Source: Bostrychus sinensis
Lineage: Eukaryota > Chordata > Actinopteri > Gobiiformes > Eleotridae
DNA length: 64,000 nucleotides
NCBI GenBank assembly: GCA_020698575.1
Contig: CM036242.1
Location: 40,172,662-40,236,661, forward strand
Direction: 5' to 3'
Both the position numbers and the translations under genes were made by a program. Below the pieces are notes generated by a model. That model made no database searches. It saw only the letters and a program-made list of their open reading frames with translations, and was not told the origin of the DNA. Below, piece after piece: positions 60,469 to 64,000 of the stretch (positions within the stretch are counted from its first letter, which is position 1; every line of letters starts with the position of its first letter).

Positions 60469-61700
60469 GCACCGGCCCCCATCACCACGACCAGCCCCTT
60501 TGTTTGGTACTGACATAGGCAATCTCCACACTGAGCCTAATCATTGGACTATTTAGGGAAGTCTGGGGGAAGTTTTTATTTTTTATTTTTTTTAAACAAA
60601 ATAGATGTAAATTCTTGTATTCTGGTGCATTTTAGATGATGTTATGATATTTTCAGCAGGCTACTATATTAATGTAAAAATATGGATACAGCTTGTTTAT
60701 TTTTAAGACAAAACATAGTTTATTATAACAACTTATGAGCTGCATCCTCACTACTGCATACAACTAGGCTTTATATTTCATTAACTTTTGGTTTTGTCTA
60801 AATGTGTGACCAAGTTTCTCTGTGGTTCCTTCTGCAGCTCCTGTCCCTGGTCCTGGTCCTGATCCTGCTTCGGCCCTGCTCAGTTCACAGTCACAGAGAG
60901 TATGACTTCACTCTCATCACACTGCTCTGGACAGAGGCTCCGTAGAAAACTAAAGTCTACAAAAACTTTTATCAGCACGTCTGATCTTAAGTTTTATGTT
61001 GCTTTTACAATAAAAAAAAACATAATATATCCAAAAACAAGGAGCAGACGAGAGAGAGTACAGCGCAGAAAAGTTTATTGCATGATACAACAAACAGAGC
61101 TCATGTCCAATCCCCACAAAAGCTCCCGAGCTCATCCAAACATGATCTTTTATACTTTTTTGCTAACACTCATTTTCATCTGTCCTTGAAAATAACCATA
61201 TTATTCATCTAGACAGTTGCTACTCAAATCTAATTTGTAAACATACATATGGGACCATCCCAAGTGAGCTGGTGCCAACCCCTGCACCTGCTGCAGACGC
61301 TCAGTTTGTCACATCCACACAAGTTCATCCAGGTCATTATTATGGAGTTATATAAACCATTAAGTAGTGGAAATTTACAACCCATGATGTAATGTAGGCA
61401 GCCTGTGATACGCCCATCATGTTATGTTCTCCTTTATTCTAATGTCATCAACAACCACACCCACTAAACTGCATCCCCTAGTGGCAGTTACACTAAACTA
61501 CAATCAGGAACTAAATTAAACTCTATCCCTCTTTGTGTTTTATCTTATCTACAGTGAGGCCCAGTGTGTTTCCCTCACAGTTACAAACTCACACAGTTCT
61601 CAAAGAATGCATGAAGATGAACACATGACATTATCATGACACTGCAGACACTCACAGCACTGACGTTTTTTACTATAATGAATATACACGTACACCACGG
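60469..61700. other. Right flank, nothing recognised
   Basis: Begins at the array end with unrelated sequence (AGCACCGGCCCCCATCACC). Contains T-rich tracts near 60575-60595. No gene, no clear repeat ends. Where exon 1 of copy 5 should be, no PH-coding sequence is found. Confidence 0.5.
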
Positions 61701-63330
61701 GTTCAGCTCAGCTCAAGCCTCAAAGACTTGGCTTGGACTCGAGTCTTGGTTTTAAAGCTCAGACTTGGACTCGCCTCTTCCAACTGAACTGATGACTTAC
61801 ACTTGGACAATAACTTGGACTTGGACTGGGGCACTTTCTCATCACACTTGTGTTTAATTTGCTACACCTACTAGTAAGTTATTTGCCATGAAGAAATATA
61901 TCTTTTATCAAAAACATTGATTGTTTTGGTTTGTTAGTGGTATGTAAGTGGTATGTCCAAATACTCATGTACATGATAGACTGTGGCGACCCGTGAAAAA
62001 AGGGAGCAGCCAAAAAAAAATCATTGTCATGTTTTTGTCCCACATGTTGCATTACTGTATGTGAAAGTGATGTCATGTTGTCATATTCTTCATCTGTGCA
62101 CCAAAGCCTTACAATGAGTCACTGGTGCTTTTCCAGTCTGTTTACGGTACACAGCTGTTTTCATAGACAAACTCACGCCACTGTCCTCAGCCAATCACAA
62201 CACTGCGCCTTGTTCCTTCTTGGCTCAGGGCTCTCTTCTGATTCCTGTCTGCAAACCAGAACAAAGCACGCCTTGAGAGATCGAGAAGTGACTCAGCAAT
62301 TTTATACAAATTTTGAATATTGTGAACTGTGGCGCTAAAATATTGCACAACATAGTTCACAAAATGTAAGATTAATTTTGTCAGTTTAGGTACAACAACA
62401 ACTACTACTACTTCTTCCACTCCTATTACAGCTGCTGCTGCTACTACTAGTACTGCTTTTACTACCTTGACCACTACTATGGCTACTACTACTTCTAATA
62501 CTACTGCTACTACTACTACTACTATTATTACTACTACTCACTTTGCCCTCAAGATTATAAAATATCATAAAAGTTTTACGCATTTGTAGATATTAAAAAA
62601 AAAGGCTTGAACAGTACTGGATGTAGTTACTATATGTAGTACTTATTGCTACTACTACCCTCATTACTACTTGTACTACTACTGCTGCTACCATGTCTTC
62701 TATGACTGCAACTACTTCTAAGACTACAACTCCTAGTATTACTACCACTAATGTTATTACTTCCCATTTTGCAACCAAGATCATTAAATATTTGTTGTAT
62801 TTGGAGATAAAAGTACTCATATACTTATACTCTGCCAAAGGAGTAATGATTGTCAAAGCTTTTAATTTGAACTCTAAGGCCATTATCAGTACAAAATTAT
62901 AACTAAGTGACTTTATTTTGCTGTAAATGAGCCCTAGGCCTAGACGTGGGCCTGGAGCCACCAGAGGTTCCAGCCAGATTTTGGCATCACCCACACAAAA
63001 CATAACAGGCACAAGGTATTTAGGTCGAATCAAGGCCACCGCTGTCACCGACTGGAACCAAACCTTTGGCTGTAAAAACTAGTTCCTGATTGGACTCCTC
63101 CCAAAACATTTTTTGAAAAATGCAAATGGGAAATTTATTGACAAACTAAATTCTAATACAGAACTGGGGCACTGAACAGTTTATTCACCTAATAGCATAT
63201 TATTTTAAAACTATTTGTCTAGGCCTTTTCATTAAGCTCCCACTGACTGGTCTACAACACTTGTTATATTACTTTGAATTTCATTGTGGAGCTAAAACAG
63301 CCTCATAACATTTATTTTAAAAGGTCCCCT
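61700..63330. other. Diverged, collapsed remnant of array spacer
   Basis: 61715-61865 (CTTGGACTTGGACTGGGGCA, then TTTAATTTGCTA) matches the GACTTGG-rich spacer near 18720-18950. 62280-62385 and 62930-63200 match 23229-23330 and 23410-23660. The pieces are in the same order as in a unit but much diverged and missing everything between. A short LINE-type tail (GTGGCGACCCGTGAAAAAAG) lies at 61982-62001. No gene. Confidence 0.6.
62393..62770. repeat. ACT/GCT-rich low-complexity blocks
   Basis: Two blocks (about 62393-62540 and 62640-62765) of CTACTACTACT, GCTGCTGCTGC and related triplets inside the diverged spacer remnant, absent from the matching array spacers. Style resembles the minisatellite at the left window edge. 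Open frames here come from the triplet repeat. Confidence 0.8.
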
Positions 63331-63362
63331 GTTCTGCTAAATCGACTTTTTTCAGCTTTTAA

Positions 63363-63743
63363 TAGGGGTGTGACAAGATCTCAAATCTCATGTTCTATGA
63401 AAATTAAAATGTCACAAGATTCTCGTGAATTTAAAAATCAGTCTTGTGATCTCAGGATCAGGTTCTGTTTGCACTTTTTACAGTGGAGAAGCTACATTTG
63501 GCAGTATTTATGTTCTGTTGTTGCATATAATTCAAATAATAGCAGTAAATACCATTTAGTACATTTTTAAGTTAAAAGAAAAAAAATTTAAATGCACGAA
63601 AATAGTTTTGCATTTCATGATTTTCAGGTGAATAAAGAAAAATTTTCATTTGTACAAAATACATATAATGTGTATATTAAACAGTGTAAAAATCTCGTCT
63701 CGTTCTCGTTCCCAGTCTTGTGTCTTGTCTTATCACACCCCTT
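63363..63743. mobile_element. hAT MITE with perfect 8-base target duplication
   Basis: 381 bases starting TAGGGGTGTGACAAGA and ending, in reverse complement, AAGGGGTGTGATAAGA. Flanked on both sides by GCTTTTAA (63355-63362 and 63744-63751), an exact 8-base duplication, the hAT hallmark. Subterminal CTCGTCTCGTTCTCGTT. No coding sequence. Confidence 0.85.
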
Positions 63744-63751
63744 GCTTTTAA

Positions 63752-63880
63752 CCATGTTATAATGTTGTAGCTCCTCAAAAACACAGTTTCACTCATGTTT
63801 GAGTAATCCTGTTTTCTGAGCCTGTCCCCTTCTCAAGAGCTGGAAACATTTGGTCTCATAGTTCTGCTCATTTATTTATC
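63752..63880. repeat. Dispersed repeat shared with 8.65-8.81 kb
   Basis: ACCATGTTATAATGTTGT, then CATGTTTGAGTAATCCTGTT and CTGAGCC match 8660-8810 with gaps. The hAT MITE has inserted at its left edge. Confidence 0.6.
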
Positions 63881-63885
63881 TGTTA

Positions 63886-64000
63886 TGGTACGTTCACACC
63901 GGACGTGAATCAGGCGTCAGGCGCGAGTGGTTACCATGTTAAGTCTATGGAAAGCCGCGTTCAGATGTGAACAAGCGTCCTGCGGCGCGAATGACGCGAC
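63886..64000. mobile_element. Harbinger-like element, left end, cut by window
   Basis: TTA (63883-63885) followed by TGGTACGTTCACACCGGACG, nearly the TGCTGCGTTCACACCGGACG terminus of the MITEs in the array, then GCGTC/GCGCGAATG motifs and the shared CATGTTAAGTCTATG. A separate, diverged family member; the right end is outside the window. Confidence 0.75.

Noticed and set aside
61010..61650. Possible LTR or retroviral remnant in the right flank
   Set aside because: No paired terminal repeats, primer binding site, polypurine tract or coding similarity could be found.
62187..62583. Valine- or serine-rich frames in the right flank
   Set aside because: Produced by ACT/GCT triplet repeats; no other coding signal.

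Overview
The window looks like gene-poor, repeat-rich teleost (probably percomorph) chromosomal DNA. It contains Rex3 retrotransposon coding sequence, a tRNA-derived SINE with an L2-type tail, fish-type hAT, Harbinger-like and Tc1 relics, AT-rich spacers and short introns with GT-AG splice sites. I see no bacterial, organellar or viral gene content.

Layout. 1-14.6 kb is a left flank without an intact gene. It holds minisatellites, several short inverted-repeat transposons and, at 7.1-10.4 kb on the minus strand, a decayed PH-FYVE (phafin/PLEKHF-like) paralogue cut up by insertions. From 15.2 to 60.5 kb lies a head-to-tail tandem array. Four units (A-D, about 11.1-11.2 kb; start-to-start spacing 11,115 then 11,185 and 11,185) carry four apparently intact two-exon plekhf1-like genes on the minus strand, followed by a fifth truncated pseudogene copy. 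Each unit also carries the same passengers in the same order: a Tc1 transposase relic, a broken Rex3, a pair of hAT-like inverted-repeat ends, a second Rex3 fragment containing clustered palindromes, a SINE and an 883-900 bp Harbinger-like MITE. 60.5-64 kb is a right flank that keeps diverged shreds of the same unit, a textbook hAT MITE and the start of another Harbinger-like element cut by the window edge.

How it fits together. The only plausible protein-coding genes are the four plekhf1-like copies. Their family binds phosphatidylinositol 3-phosphate on endosomes through PH and FYVE domains. The repeat boundary falls inside the gene's intron, so each unit begins with exon 1 of one gene and ends with exon 2 of the next. 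Unit C reads as the recombinant of D-type sequence followed by B-type sequence, which is what one unequal crossover would leave. Copy 1 is nearly the same as the others in its exons, but its intron and 3' UTR are clearly more diverged. All comparisons were made by eye on the sequence; no alignment or database search was run.
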